Part shown: positions 10,628-19,925 of the stretch, piece after piece
Position numbering within the stretch: position 1 is the stretch's first letter
Layout of the letters: every line of letters starts with the position of its first letter
From: Acetobacter ascendens
Lineage (GTDB): Bacteria > Pseudomonadota > Alphaproteobacteria > Acetobacterales > Acetobacteraceae
Assembly (NCBI RefSeq): GCF_001766235.1
Contig: NZ_CP015164.1
Span: 2,608,501-2,672,500 of the forward strand
Length of the DNA: 64,000 bases
Reading direction: 5' to 3'
Position numbers and translations under genes: made by a program
Notes under the pieces: generated by a model
What the model saw: only the letters and a program-made list of their open reading frames with translations
What the model was told of the DNA's origin: nothing
Database searches by the model: none

Positions 10628-11836
10628 ATGGCCAGATCAGCAACACCTGAATTCCCTCCCGCGCGCCTTATTTCCTCTACTCAGGAGTTAGAGGCGGCTC
10701 TTGCACCCTTTCATAACGAAAGCTTCGTAACGGTTGATACGGAGTTTATGCGGGAGCAAACATACTGGCCAGAACTCTGTCTGGTTCAGATTGGCGCGAC
10801 TCATGATATCGTGCTGATAGATGCGCTGGCTGAAGGTATTGATCTTACTCCGCTGAAAAATCTTTTTGCAGATACGTCGGTGCTGAAGGTATTTCATGCT
10901 GCTCGGCAGGATCTGGAAATTTTTCTGCATCTGTTTGATGCGTTGCCAACACCCCTTTTTGATACACAAGTTGCGGCAATGGTTGCCGGTTTTGGGGATC
11001 AGGTAGGGTATGACAGTCTGGTTGGTTCTTTAACCGGACATATGATTGATAAAAGCCATCGCTTTACAGATTGGTCTGTGCGTCCTCTATCTCCAGCCCA
11101 GCTTACATATGCTGCGGGGGATGTTACGTGGCTGCGGTTGGTTTATGAGCGGCTTGTTAAAAAACTGGAGCAGGAACAGCGTCTGGATTGGGTTGCGGCT
11201 GAAATGGCCGAGCTGGAAGATCCCGCTACATTTCGCCCTGACCCAGAAAAACAGTGGGAGCGTTTGCGCGCGCGCACCAACAATCGGCGTATGCTTGCTG
11301 TCTTGCGTGCTATTGCCGCCTTGCGCGAACGTGAAGCCCAGCGCGTAAATGTTCCGCGCCAACGGCTTGTAAAAGATGAAAGCCTGCTGGAAATTGCGGC
11401 AACGACTCCGGCAACATCCGAAGCTTTAACCCGTGTTCGCGGTGTTTCTCGTGGGTTGGCAGAAGGACGCACAGGGCAGGCTTTGTTGCAAGCTATCAAG
11501 CAGGCGCAGGCTTTGCCAGATTCGGAACTGCCACGTTCTCCACGTAACAAGAGCAAGGATACACCAAGGCCTTCTGCATCGTTGGTGGCATTGTTGAAGG
11601 TGCTTTTAACATCTTGCTGTGAAAAGCATGATGTAGCGCCGCGCTTGGTGGCATCAACAGACGATCTGGATGCCTTGGCGCTTGATCCTTCTCAGCCACA
11701 TGCTGTGTTGGCTGGGTGGCGGCGTAAGGTGTTTGGTGAAACAGCACAGGCTTTGTGTGAAGGAAAAATAGCACTTTGCGTAAAGTCTGGCCGCGTTGTG
11801 GCTATTCCACAGAATACGGATGTACCTTCTGCTTAA
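10628..11836 (+). CDS. rnd: ribonuclease D
   Basis: 3'-5' exoribonuclease acting on tRNA precursors and other structured RNAs. It has 402 residues. The N-terminal DEDD exonuclease domain shows [11 protein letters not shown] (Asp and Glu of Exo I), [13 protein letters not shown] (Exo II) and [18 protein letters not shown] (Exo III, YxxxD). An HRDC helical domain follows (about 210-290, [21 protein letters not shown]). Divergent from queF with a 119-base gap. Confidence 0.93.
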   Translation: MARSATPEFPPARLISSTQELEAALAPFHNESFVTVDTEFMREQTYWPELCLVQIGATHDIVLIDALAEGIDLTPLKNLFADTSVLKVFHAARQDLEIFLHLFDALPTPLFDTQVAAMVAGFGDQVGYDSLVGSLTGHMIDKSHRFTDWSVRPLSPAQLTYAAGDVTWLRLVYERLVKKLEQEQRLDWVAAEMAELEDPATFRPDPEKQWERLRARTNNRRMLAVLRAIAALREREAQRVNVPRQRLVKDESLLEIAATTPATSEALTRVRGVSRGLAEGRTGQALLQAIKQAQALPDSELPRSPRNKSKDTPRPSASLVALLKVLLTSCCEKHDVAPRLVASTDDLDALALDPSQPHAVLAGWRRKVFGETAQALCEGKIALCVKSGRVVAIPQNTDVPSA

Positions 11837-11850
11837 TAAAAGCAGAAGGT
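11824..11850. terminator. perfect inverted repeat overlapping the rnd stop (possible terminator)
   Basis: ACCTTCTGCTT-AATAA-AAGCAGAAGGT, an 11-bp perfect stem with a 5-base loop. It includes the last rnd codons and its TAA. There is no T-run, so intrinsic termination is only possible. It lies between convergent rnd and the kinase gene. Confidence 0.4.
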
Positions 11851-11865
11851 ACGAAGCTGTTAGGC

Positions 11866-12864
11866 TTAAAAGCCCATTTCTTCCCAGAGGTTGGAAAGTG
11901 GGCGTGCGCCGTAGTGTGAGATAATTTCAGAAGCCGCGACTGAAGCCAGACGGCCACATTCTGGCAATGTCCGGCCAGATGTCAGGCCTGCCATAAAGCC
12001 GGCAGCGTAGGCATCCCCAGCCCCTGTTGTATCCACGACCTGAGTTGGTACAGGGGCAACCTTGGTCATTTGTCCATCATGTAGCACAACACTTCCTAAG
12101 CCGGAGCGTGTGAGTGCTGCAAAGGTTGTGTCTTGTGCGGTATGGCGTGCGGCAATGTCAAAGTTTTCTGTTTCGTACAGAGCGCAGATTTCATCCTCAT
12201 TGGCAAAGAGAATGTCCACATGGCCCTTCACCAGATCTAAAAAAGCCTGACGGTGACGACCAACGCAGAATGGGTCTGAAAGAGAAAGAGCTACTTTGCG
12301 CCCAGCTGCGTGCGCCAGAGCTGCTGCACGGCGGAATGCTTCTTGCGCATGCGGTGGATCAAACAGATACCCTTCCAGATACACAATGCTGGAGTCTGCA
12401 ATCATGTCTGGCAGTACATCTTCTGGCGTAAAACAGGTGCATGCGCCCAGATAGGTTGCCATGGTGCGCTGCCCATCTGGCGTAACCATAACAATGCAAC
12501 GTGCTGTTGGCAGATTATCAAAAACCTGCGTGTTCAACGGTGCAGATGGAAAGGTAATGCCATTGCCACGCATATCTTCGGTAAATTGCTTACCTGCATC
12601 ATCGCGCGCAACTTTGCCCAGATAAGCAACGCGTGCGCCAAACTGAGCAGCCACAACACAGCTATTTGCCACAGAACCACCGCCCATAATCTGTTCTGGA
12701 GCAAGAAGAGCCTGCAATGTGTTAGCACGGTCAGCATCAATCAGCGTCATGCTGCCGGGGGTTAAGCCTTGTTTTTGCAGAAAAGCGGGTTCTACACGGG
12801 CAAGAATATCCGTAATGGCATTACCAATGCCGAGGATGTCATATTTTACATCTGAAACAGTCAT
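11866..12864 (-). CDS. PfkB-family kinase, probable adenosine kinase
   Basis: Ribokinase-fold sugar/nucleoside kinase of 332 residues. The N-terminal part YDILGIGNAITDILARV and the glycine-rich GGGSVANSCVVAAQFGARVAYLG resemble adenosine kinases. The C-terminal PfkB signature VVDTTGAGDAYAAGFMAGL (about 272-290) holds the catalytic Asp. Adenosine is the likely substrate from the overall pattern, but other ribokinase-family substrates cannot be ruled out. Single gene, divergent from the bactofilin gene. Confidence 0.8.
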   Translation of the reverse strand: MTVSDVKYDILGIGNAITDILARVEPAFLQKQGLTPGSMTLIDADRANTLQALLAPEQIMGGGSVANSCVVAAQFGARVAYLGKVARDDAGKQFTEDMRGNGITFPSAPLNTQVFDNLPTARCIVMVTPDGQRTMATYLGACTCFTPEDVLPDMIADSSIVYLEGYLFDPPHAQEAFRRAAALAHAAGRKVALSLSDPFCVGRHRQAFLDLVKGHVDILFANEDEICALYETENFDIAARHTAQDTTFAALTRSGLGSVVLHDGQMTKVAPVPTQVVDTTGAGDAYAAGFMAGLTSGRTLPECGRLASVAASEIISHYGARPLSNLWEEMGF

Positions 12865-13078
12865 GATAGCGGCAGATTTTCCTGAAAAATTTCACATACC
12901 AGCTGTTTCGCTACAGTGCTGCCATAAAAAGGGCAACACTAGGGCTTATGGAATGCTTGCCGCAGAACCGCCTGGCTGTATAAGAAAATAAGCACATGGC
13001 GAGACGGTTTGATGCGGGCGGGTGCTTGAGCAGTGGGGCCCGTCCAATAGTGAACAGCCAGCAAGGCGGGGGATTTTC

Positions 13079-13768
13079 TTGTTTAAAAGACGTAAGCCCG
13101 AAGATAATCGGCCATCTGAGCAGTCTGGTTCCGCCAGTCAGGCGGGCGCGCAGCGTTCCGCTGGCGGGTTTGGTTCCATTTTTTCTTCTAATCCAGCGGG
13201 AACGCCAGCAAAACCTGCGCCCCGCCCTGAGACAGATACAGTAAAGGAGACCTCATCCATGGGTCGTGCGCCTCTTCCTTCCGGTTCCCCTCTTCCTTCC
13301 GGTGCTGGTATGCCGCCTTTTCCGGGTGCGGCAGCAGCGCGTGGCATGCCGCAGCAACCTCAGCAGCCTAAAAAGGATGAGCCGGAACAGCGCACTTTGG
13401 TGGTTGGGCGTGGCATTAGTGTGCAGGGAACGGTGCAGGACGCAGAACGCCTTGTGGTTGAAGGCACTGTTGAATCCAGCATGATTACGGCCAAGGAACT
13501 GGTGGTTAAGCCCGGTGGCTTGTTCCGCGGTGGTGTGGAAGTGGAAAATGCAGAAATTGCTGGCACTGTTGATGGCACGCTGACCGCTCGTGGTAGCTTG
13601 ACACTACAGGGCAGTGGCCGCTTGCTTGGCAAGGCAGCCTGCCACCGCCTGAAGGTTGAAGATGGTGGCCAGATTACTGGTCAGTTGGAAATGCTGAGCG
13701 GTGATTCTGCTTCTAAGCCTTCTTCAGCAGCGCCCGCACCAGAAAAGCCAGCAGCAGCCGAAGGCTGA
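13079..13768 (+). CDS. bactofilin (polymer-forming cytoskeletal protein)
   Basis: Bactofilins form nucleotide-independent filaments at the inner membrane and help place cell-wall enzymes. The central beta-helical domain (about residues 105-205 in the longer frame) starts RTLVVGRGISVQGTVQDAERLVVEGTVES and continues with VKPGGLFRGGVEVENAEIAGTVDG. It is flanked by Pro/Ala-rich disordered tails, which is the family architecture. The frame begins at 13022, but a TTG at 13079 lies 6 bases past GGCGGGGGA and gives the typical MFKRRKPED opening, so it is the likely start. A strong hairpin follows. Confidence 0.88.
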   Translation: MFKRRKPEDNRPSEQSGSASQAGAQRSAGGFGSIFSSNPAGTPAKPAPRPETDTVKETSSMGRAPLPSGSPLPSGAGMPPFPGAAAARGMPQQPQQPKKDEPEQRTLVVGRGISVQGTVQDAERLVVEGTVESSMITAKELVVKPGGLFRGGVEVENAEIAGTVDGTLTARGSLTLQGSGRLLGKAACHRLKVEDGGQITGQLEMLSGDSASKPSSAAPAPEKPAAAEG

Positions 13769-13787
13769 TTATAACGCCCCTGACTTG

Positions 13788-13821
13788 CCCCTGAAGGCTT
13801 ATTTTATAAGGCCTTCAGGGG
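13788..13821. terminator. hairpin terminator between bactofilin gene and gcrA
   Basis: CCCCTGAAGGCTT-ATTTTAT-AAGGCCTTCAGGGG, a long stem with one bulged G, between convergent genes. There is only a short T-run downstream. Confidence 0.6.
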
Positions 13822-13852
13822 ATGGGGTTTATTGATTTTAGAAAAATAAGAT

Positions 13853-14458
13853 TTAGGCGACGTTATCGCGCCTGTCGCGCAGCCTTACATAGGCAATCTG
13901 CGCATGTTCCTCACAATATGGTTTGCCCGGTATCGGGGTGGCACCACAAAAATGGAAGCCCGGTGTGCCTGGGTCTCCGATCGGCCAGCAGCAAGATGGG
14001 CCACGGCGTTTTTGTGGTTCTGGATCAGAAATACTGCGCAAAGGGGCCTTGGGCTTGCTTTTGCTTGAAGCCGCAGGTTTTTCCTTTTTTGCAGGTTTTT
14101 CTTCTGCCGCAGGGGCAGCGGTTGCAGCCGGTGGTGTAGAACGTGCAGGAACTGGCAGTGCAGATGGCTGTTTTTCTGTTTCACCCATAGGAAGTGCTTC
14201 GGCCTGTTTTACAGGCTGGGCAGGTGCTGCCGTTTGTGCCGTAGCCGGAGTGGCTGCTGCGGGAGTATCGGCCTTTTCTGCAGTTTTGGGCTTGGCATTC
14301 CGTCGAATGGGGGATGGCCGTGGCGGCAATCCCAAACGATGCGCCTTTCCGACAACCGCATTTTTGGTGATGGAAAGACGCCTACCAATTTCTGCCGTTG
14401 AAAGACCTTCCGCCCATAATGCCTTGAGCTGGGCGATAATTTCTTCGGTCCACTCCAT
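13853..14458 (-). CDS. gcrA: GcrA cell-cycle regulator
   Basis: Alphaproteobacterial co-activator that binds sigma70-RNA polymerase and acts at CcrM-methylated promoters. The N-terminal DNA-binding helix-turn-helix (1-45) reads MEWTEEIIAQLKALWAEGLS ... GRRLSITKNAVVGKAHRLGL. A long Ala/Pro/Lys-rich linker follows. The C-terminal sigma-interacting domain contains CCWPIGDPGTPGFHFCGA and GKPYCEEHAQIAY. At 201 residues it is somewhat longer than typical because of the linker. No ccrM gene is in the window. Confidence 0.93.
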   Translation of the reverse strand: MEWTEEIIAQLKALWAEGLSTAEIGRRLSITKNAVVGKAHRLGLPPRPSPIRRNAKPKTAEKADTPAAATPATAQTAAPAQPVKQAEALPMGETEKQPSALPVPARSTPPAATAAPAAEEKPAKKEKPAASSKSKPKAPLRSISDPEPQKRRGPSCCWPIGDPGTPGFHFCGATPIPGKPYCEEHAQIAYVRLRDRRDNVA

Positions 14459-14605
14459 TTACGGCCACCTTACTATAAATATTGCATCGTTCACGGGTAA
14501 AATACCACGCTTTCAGTCAAGGATATATTACGGTGATGCCCGTTTCATCTCAAGAAGAAAGCCTGCAGGACAGGATGCACCATAAGAATAAGTTGGGTAA
14601 GGCGG

Positions 14606-16087
14606 CTAACCCTGCTTGTTTGGAGTATCTGATGTTCCCAGTAAATCATCTGTCAGGGTGATGGAAGATTGTGTGGGAGGAACAAGATGAATGGGTTTGT
14701 GGCTGAAGGCCTTCCAGCCCACAAATAGGATGATGGCCAGAATAGGAATACAGGCCACAGAGAATGATCCTGTTGGGTAATCAAATGCCATAAGCACAAT
14801 GATGCTGCAAAAAAACAAAATGGTTGCCCAAGATGTAAATGGCGCACCTGGCATGGCAAATCCGGTAGGGGCAATGCGGCCTGCGTTGATGGCTTGCCGT
14901 AGCTTGATCTGGCTGAGCAGGATAAAGCACCATGTGCTGATAATCCCCAGAGAGGCCAGATTAAGAACAATTTCAAAGATTTGCGAAGGCAGCAAATAGT
15001 TCAGAAAAACGCCAACAAGATAGATACCTACAGTTGTGAGAATGGCGGCAGAAGGAACGGATTGTTTGCTCATATGCGTAAGGTAACGCGGAGCGGAGCC
15101 ATTAAGTGCCAGAGCGCGTAGAACACGACCGGTGGAATACAGGCCAGAGTTCAGGCTGGAGAGCGCTGCCGTAAGCACCACAATGTTCATAATGGAATCC
15201 ACGCCCGATATACCCAGATGGGAGAAAAATGTCACAAATGGGCTGGTGCCTGCCTGATAAGCAGACCAAGGCAGCAGAAGAACCAGCAGAGTAACAGTGC
15301 CAACATAAAAAATAGCAATGCGCCACATTACGTTATTGATGGCAGTGGGCAGAACGGTGCGCACATCCTGACATTCACCAGCGGCAGTACCGATCATTTC
15401 TATACCTGAATAGGCAAAAATAACCCCTTGAGTGAGTGCCAGTGCAGGCAAGATGCCATGAGGGAACAAGCCGCCATGCTGTGTAATCAGGTTCAAACCG
15501 GTTGTGTGATGATCTATGGGTACACGCAGGCCCAAAATAGCGCTTCCGATAATCAGAAAGAGAACCAGCGCTACAATTTTGATAAGGGAAAACCAGAACT
15601 CCATTTCCCCAAACCATTTCACGCCAATCAGGTTCATGCCAGTTATGAGCAAGAGTGCCAGCATGGCAAATACCCATTGGGGCATATGCGCAAAAGTGCC
15701 CCAGAAGTGCATGTAAAGCGCTACGGCGGTGATATCGACAATGCCTGTCATAGCCCAGTTGAAAAAAGACATGGCACCAGCAATGTAAGATGCCTTGGGG
15801 CCTAGAAATTCTAAGGTATAGGAAACAAAGCTACCGCTGGTTGGGTGATACATGACCAACTCACCCAAAGCACGCAGCATGAGAAAACAGAAAATCCCGC
15901 ATACCAAGTAAATAAGAGCCAACGAAGGCCCTACTGCTTGCAGACGTCCACCTGCGCCTAAAAACAAGCCAGTACCAATAGCGCCCCCAATGGAGATCAT
16001 CTGAATCTGCCGTTTATTGAGAGCGCGATGATAACCTTCTGATGTATGTGATGGCGTTGCGTGCGGAGTGGAGGTTTTGTCGGGCAT
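14606..16087 (-). CDS. ansP: amino-acid permease of the APC family, AnsP (L-asparagine) type
   Basis: Twelve-helix inner-membrane proton/amino-acid symporter of 493 residues. The first helix has the APC motif IGGAIGTGLFLGAGGRL (about 33-49). The stretches FINWAMTGIVDITAVALYMH-like (about 108-126), GMNLIGVKWFGEMEFW and IMNIVVLTAALSSLNSGLYS follow closely the enterobacterial L-asparagine permease as I recall it. Substrate assignment rests on that resemblance; other APC substrates are possible. Single gene, with no asparaginase gene nearby. Confidence 0.75.
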   Translation of the reverse strand: MPDKTSTPHATPSHTSEGYHRALNKRQIQMISIGGAIGTGLFLGAGGRLQAVGPSLALIYLVCGIFCFLMLRALGELVMYHPTSGSFVSYTLEFLGPKASYIAGAMSFFNWAMTGIVDITAVALYMHFWGTFAHMPQWVFAMLALLLITGMNLIGVKWFGEMEFWFSLIKIVALVLFLIIGSAILGLRVPIDHHTTGLNLITQHGGLFPHGILPALALTQGVIFAYSGIEMIGTAAGECQDVRTVLPTAINNVMWRIAIFYVGTVTLLVLLLPWSAYQAGTSPFVTFFSHLGISGVDSIMNIVVLTAALSSLNSGLYSTGRVLRALALNGSAPRYLTHMSKQSVPSAAILTTVGIYLVGVFLNYLLPSQIFEIVLNLASLGIISTWCFILLSQIKLRQAINAGRIAPTGFAMPGAPFTSWATILFFCSIIVLMAFDYPTGSFSVACIPILAIILFVGWKAFSHKPIHLVPPTQSSITLTDDLLGTSDTPNKQG

Positions 16088-16257
16088 ACAAACATTCCAT
16101 GCAGATAGAAATTCTGTACTTTCACAATAAATTGAAAATACAGAATCAATTTATACAGAAATGCAAAAGGTTATCTAAGTTCTTGCATATCAACCGTTAT
16201 TTTAACGCAACATATAAAATCTGCGCTGTCAATCCAGCTTATAGGTAGAACCTTATC

Positions 16258-17295
16258 TTACGGAAGATTTGAGAAGATTTTGCCGTGTGAAATGTCCAAC
16301 CCGAATTGTTCACCTTCAGAAATTTCTGTTGGCATTGGTGTTGTAATATCAAGTACCTTTTGGGTGGTCTGCACAGCATAGTGATACAGCCCATTGGGGT
16401 TGCGGCTGCGAGAAAGAATATGAGCAGCACCTTTGCCGCTTACAAACAGCACATCGCAAGGGCGGATAAATACTGTTGTTTTGCCAATCTTGTCAGTTAC
16501 CGGAAATGGCAGGGCATCAGTATTTTCAGGGATAAACTGCCCATTCTGTATTTCTCCTGCAAATTCCAGTGTTTCACCCAGAAACTGCATGACAAACGGT
16601 GTTTGCGGAGATGTGTTGAGCGTGCCGGCATCAGCATCCTGCACAATGCGGCCGTCTTGCATGACTACAAGTCTGTCTGCAATATCCAGGGCTTCTTCAT
16701 GATCGTGCGTAACCAGAATGGTAGTAAGCCCCAGCTTATCATGCAGTTCTCTTAACCAGCGGCGGATGGTGCGGCGTACAATCGGGTCCAGTGCTCCAAA
16801 TGGTTCATCCAACAGGAGCAGCTTAGGTTCTGTTGCAAGAGCGCGTGCCAAGGCAACGCGTTGCCGTTGCCCACCAGAAAGCTGATCTGGACGGGCATCT
16901 GCCAAATGTGGAAGTTGAATAAGTTCCAGAGGATCTTGTACGCGGGCTGCAATAGCTGCGCGATCTGGGCGCTGCTTGCGTGGTAAAACATCAAGCCCAA
17001 AGGAAATATTGCGCGCCACACTCATATGCCTGAACAGTGCATAGTTCTGGAAAACAAAGCCAGTTTTACGTTTTGGAAGATCAGAATGACCGATGGGGAG
17101 GTCATCAATCAATAACTGCCCTTCATATACTGGGGAGAGGCCGCCAATAGCGCGGAGTAAAGATGTTTTGCCAGCGCCAGAAGGGCCAACCAATGCAATA
17201 AAGGCACCGTCTTCAACTGTCAGATTAATATCATCCAAAATCTTGCGGGAGGAACCAGGAGCATATTGTGTAAAAGAGTGCAGGTTAACGCTCAT
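16258..17295 (-). CDS. cysA: sulfate/thiosulfate ABC transporter ATP-binding protein
   Basis: ATPase of the sulfate importer. Walker A GPSGAGKTSLLRA (about 37-49), Q-loop FVFQNYALFRHMSV, signature LSGGQRQRVALARAL and Walker B LLLLDEPFGALD. The C-terminal part (about 245-345) is a TOBE-like regulatory domain containing TVFIRPCDVLFV. It overlaps the cysW stop by 4 bases (ATGA), so cysT-cysW-cysA is one coupled unit. The binding protein gene lies 3.3 kb away on the other strand. Confidence 0.9.
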   Translation of the reverse strand: MSVNLHSFTQYAPGSSRKILDDINLTVEDGAFIALVGPSGAGKTSLLRAIGGLSPVYEGQLLIDDLPIGHSDLPKRKTGFVFQNYALFRHMSVARNISFGLDVLPRKQRPDRAAIAARVQDPLELIQLPHLADARPDQLSGGQRQRVALARALATEPKLLLLDEPFGALDPIVRRTIRRWLRELHDKLGLTTILVTHDHEEALDIADRLVVMQDGRIVQDADAGTLNTSPQTPFVMQFLGETLEFAGEIQNGQFIPENTDALPFPVTDKIGKTTVFIRPCDVLFVSGKGAAHILSRSRNPNGLYHYAVQTTQKVLDITTPMPTEISEGEQFGLDISHGKIFSNLP

Positions 17296-18110
17296 GAAGG
17301 CTGTTTCCTAAAAGAATGCTCAAATATTGTGCGAAGCAGAACTGTGCTCATGGCACATAGGGCAAGAAGTGCGGCCATGCTGAAGGCGGCTACTGTTTGG
17401 TATCCATTATAAAGTGTTTCGATATGCAGCGGCATCGTTTCTGTAACGCCTGGGATATGGCCTGAAACAACAGAAACGGCCCCAAACTCACCAATGGCAC
17501 GGGCAGTGGTAAGCAGAATGCCAGATAGTAGCGCCCAGCGCGCATCTGGCAGGGTAACTTGCCACAAGGTTTGCCAGAAATTTGCACCTAGCAAAAATGC
17601 CGCTTCTTCTGCATCGCGTCCTTGTTGTTCCATGTAGGGCATAAGAGTGCGCGTGACATAAGGGAAGGTAACAAACAGGGTGGCCAGCACGATGCCAGGC
17701 ACAGCAAAGGCAATTTGCATATTATGGGCAGCTAACCAATTGCCCCACCAGCCTTCCTGCCCAAACAGCAAAAGCCATATCAGGCCAGCAATGACGGGAG
17801 ACACGCTGATAGGAAGCTCTATCAGCGTGATGAGAAAGCGTTTGCCCATAAAAGAATATTTTGTCAGGCACCATGCTGCGGCAATACCGCCGAGAGTGTT
17901 TGTAACGGTAACAATTACAGTAACAAACGCGGTTAACCGCATAGCAGACAGAGCGTCTGGTTCCAGCAATGCAGATACGGCAGCATGTACCCCTTGCCTG
18001 AGTGCTTCTGTAAAAATGAGCACAAGCGGTAGCAGAAGCATAAGCAGCACAACAGCATAACTGCACCCGCAGAGAATAAGGCGGCTTATGGAAAAGCGCG
18101 TGGTTGTCAT
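17292..18110 (-). CDS. cysW: sulfate ABC transporter permease CysW
   Basis: Inner-membrane permease of the sulfate importer, about six helices. It has the EAA loop EEAAFLLGANFWQTLWQVTLP and the CysW-like GEFGAVSVVSGHIPG. The frame extends to 18176, but the ATG at 18108-18110 overlaps the cysT stop as ATGA and begins MTTTRFSISR, so it is preferred (272 residues). Pairs with CysT as a heterodimer. Confidence 0.9.
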   Translation of the reverse strand: MTTTRFSISRLILCGCSYAVVLLMLLLPLVLIFTEALRQGVHAAVSALLEPDALSAMRLTAFVTVIVTVTNTLGGIAAAWCLTKYSFMGKRFLITLIELPISVSPVIAGLIWLLLFGQEGWWGNWLAAHNMQIAFAVPGIVLATLFVTFPYVTRTLMPYMEQQGRDAEEAAFLLGANFWQTLWQVTLPDARWALLSGILLTTARAIGEFGAVSVVSGHIPGVTETMPLHIETLYNGYQTVAAFSMAALLALCAMSTVLLRTIFEHSFRKQPS

Positions 18111-18952
18111 TTGACATCTTCCATAACAAGCCCGCGTGAAACGCGTAGACGCAAGAAACTTACACCTCCTAGGCAAATCAAAGCGGTTAGCAGCAGCATC
18201 ACAGCAATAGTTGTTGCGCCAGAATAATCGAATTCCTGCAGGCGCATAACAATGAGCAGGGGGACGATTTCACTGCGGAAAGGCTGATTGCCAGCAATAA
18301 AAATAACGGAGCCGTATTCACCAATGCAGCGGGCAAAGGCTAACCCAAACCCGCTTAATGTTGCGGGAAGAATGGCTGGTAGAATGACACGGTAAAATTT
18401 CTGAAAAGGTGTAGCCCCAAGCAAGAAGGCTGCTTCTTCTACCTCTGATGGAAAATTCTGTAATACAGGCTCAATAGTACGTACCAGAAACGGTAGGCCC
18501 ACAAACATGAGGGCAATGACAATACCGGTTGGCGTAAAGGCTACTTGTAGGCCTGCATGTACTAACAGCTTTCCCATCCAGCCATTGGGTCCGTACAAAG
18601 TGGCAAGCGTAATGCCTGTTACTGCTGTGGGGATAGCAAAAGGTAGATCAATGCATGCATTGATGATTTTGTAACCCGGTGGACGAAGCCTTACCAATGT
18701 CCACGCCAACAAAATGCCTAAGGGCAGATCAAGCAAAGCAGCAAACAGCGCACAACCAAAGCTGACACGAAAGGCTGCAAATACCCGGGTATCATGCAGG
18801 GTTTGCAAGATGGCAGCCGTACCATCCTGCCAAGGGCGTACAATAAGGGCTAGCAGGGGCAGAATAACAAGCAATCCTACCCATAAAAGCGTGATGCCAA
18901 AGGTAAGCGGAAAGCCGGGCAGAGTATGGCGGCGCAGAAAAAACATAGGCAA
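18107..18952 (-). CDS. cysT: sulfate ABC transporter permease CysT
   Basis: Second permease of the sulfate importer, 281 residues. Signature stretches are DLPFAIPTAVTGITLATLYG (about 140-159), the EAA loop VEEAAFLLGATPFQKFYRV and the conserved RCIGEYGSVIFIAGN. It is the first gene of the minus-strand cysTWA unit; its promoter should lie in the AT-rich interval 18953-19496. Confidence 0.9.
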   Translation of the reverse strand: MPMFFLRRHTLPGFPLTFGITLLWVGLLVILPLLALIVRPWQDGTAAILQTLHDTRVFAAFRVSFGCALFAALLDLPLGILLAWTLVRLRPPGYKIINACIDLPFAIPTAVTGITLATLYGPNGWMGKLLVHAGLQVAFTPTGIVIALMFVGLPFLVRTIEPVLQNFPSEVEEAAFLLGATPFQKFYRVILPAILPATLSGFGLAFARCIGEYGSVIFIAGNQPFRSEIVPLLIVMRLQEFDYSGATTIAVMLLLTALICLGGVSFLRLRVSRGLVMEDVK

Positions 18953-19496
18953 GCAGATAAATCCATCGTGGAGGCACGTTATACGTATGATTTGTTTTGA
19001 AAATGGAATATGCCATGCGGCATACTCTGTGGGTCAAACCATGCTGGGTCTTCAGAGCCTTTCCTTACGCTGATGTTATTAAAACCTATCCCATCGCTGG
19101 AAATAACAAAATACGAAAAATATACGTGTTAAAAGTTTTCTGCGATTCTGTAGGGTTATGATCGGTGATGGAAAAATTTTTATAAGCGAGGAATTTTTAT
19201 TAGTATATTGATTAATAAAGAAAAATTAACATGCACAAATTTTTGTTGTTAAAAAAAATAACCATTTTTCATGGTTTATTATTGCGCGGTTGTGTGTTTG
19301 CTCATAATGTCTCCCAAGTTACAACGCGTCAGAATCACAAAGGGTGATGCGCATATGTATCCGGTTTGTTTACGAATGTGCTGTGCGGTTCGATGTCGTG
19401 CAGCCAAGGCGCCTAAATATGCGCCTGTTTTCTTTTTCTGATCTAGCCGGATAATAAGTTGCCGGCTGGGTGTGTTCTTTATCCAGAGGCATTCAA
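18953..19496. other. 544-base AT-rich intergenic region between divergent halves of the sulfate locus
   Basis: No convincing coding frame. About 19080-19290 is strongly AT-rich and should hold the divergent promoters for cysTWA and the plus-strand genes. The last 90 bases before the small gene at 19497 carry two hairpins (listed separately). I saw no recognisable operator for CysB and no SAM-riboswitch consensus. Confidence 0.5.
19407..19467 (+). promoter_or_regulatory. two leader hairpins upstream of the small sulfate-locus gene; the first terminator-like
   Basis: Hairpin 1 is AGGCGC-CTAAATAT-GCGCCT followed by GTTTTCTTTTTCT, which resembles a rho-independent terminator. Hairpin 2 is AGCCGG-ATAATAAGTTG-CCGGCT (19445-19467), ending 18 bases before the ribosome binding site AGAGG. 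A terminator placed inside the leader of a gene suggests attenuation or the end of a short upstream transcript; neither can be decided from sequence. Confidence 0.45.
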
Positions 19497-19706
19497 ATGC
19501 TGGAATCTCAGATTATCGAAGTAAATGGTACTTTTTTAGGTACTGTTATTCTGGAAGCAGACCGTTCTACGCGTCGTTTTTATGCGGCGCATGAAAGCGT
19601 AAAATCTTTACATAACAGCAGATTTACGCAGACAGATAATCCAATGTTGTCTGTTGCGTGCGTGTTTCGTCGTGTTGGCCAGGGGCGGGGTAGTATGCAC
19701 GCTTAA
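19497..19706 (+). CDS. small protein of unknown function in the sulfate locus
   Basis: 69-residue frame starting MLESQIIEVNGTFLGTVIL. An ATG at 19497 sits 7 bases past AGAGG; the frame extends nine codons further but without a better site. Its first 45 residues look like a compact folded domain with alternating hydrophobic residues, then a basic tail. I do not recognise the family. It lies upstream of a porin gene and a sulfate-binding protein gene on the same strand, so a role in sulfur uptake or its control is plausible by context only. Confidence 0.55.
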   Translation: MLESQIIEVNGTFLGTVILEADRSTRRFYAAHESVKSLHNSRFTQTDNPMLSVACVFRRVGQGRGSMHA

Positions 19707-19925
19707 AAATTAGGTTTGTGTATATTGCCACGGCCTAGTCTATCTATTGTATGTAAGCAGTAATAAAAACCTTTCTAAACAGTGTTTTATGTTTTGACAG
19801 GAAGGGGTGCTGCAAGCTAAATAGTTCTTGGTTCGAAATAATATACGTAAAATCGTATTCAAGTAAAACAACAAGTATTTCCCATGTGGGTTAAAAACAA
19901 CCAAAGGGGTTGTTGGGGGCGCTTA

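Noticed and set aside
18953..19496. SAM-II riboswitch or CysB site in the sulfate intergenic region
   Set aside because: Neither consensus could be found by eye; only generic hairpins are present.
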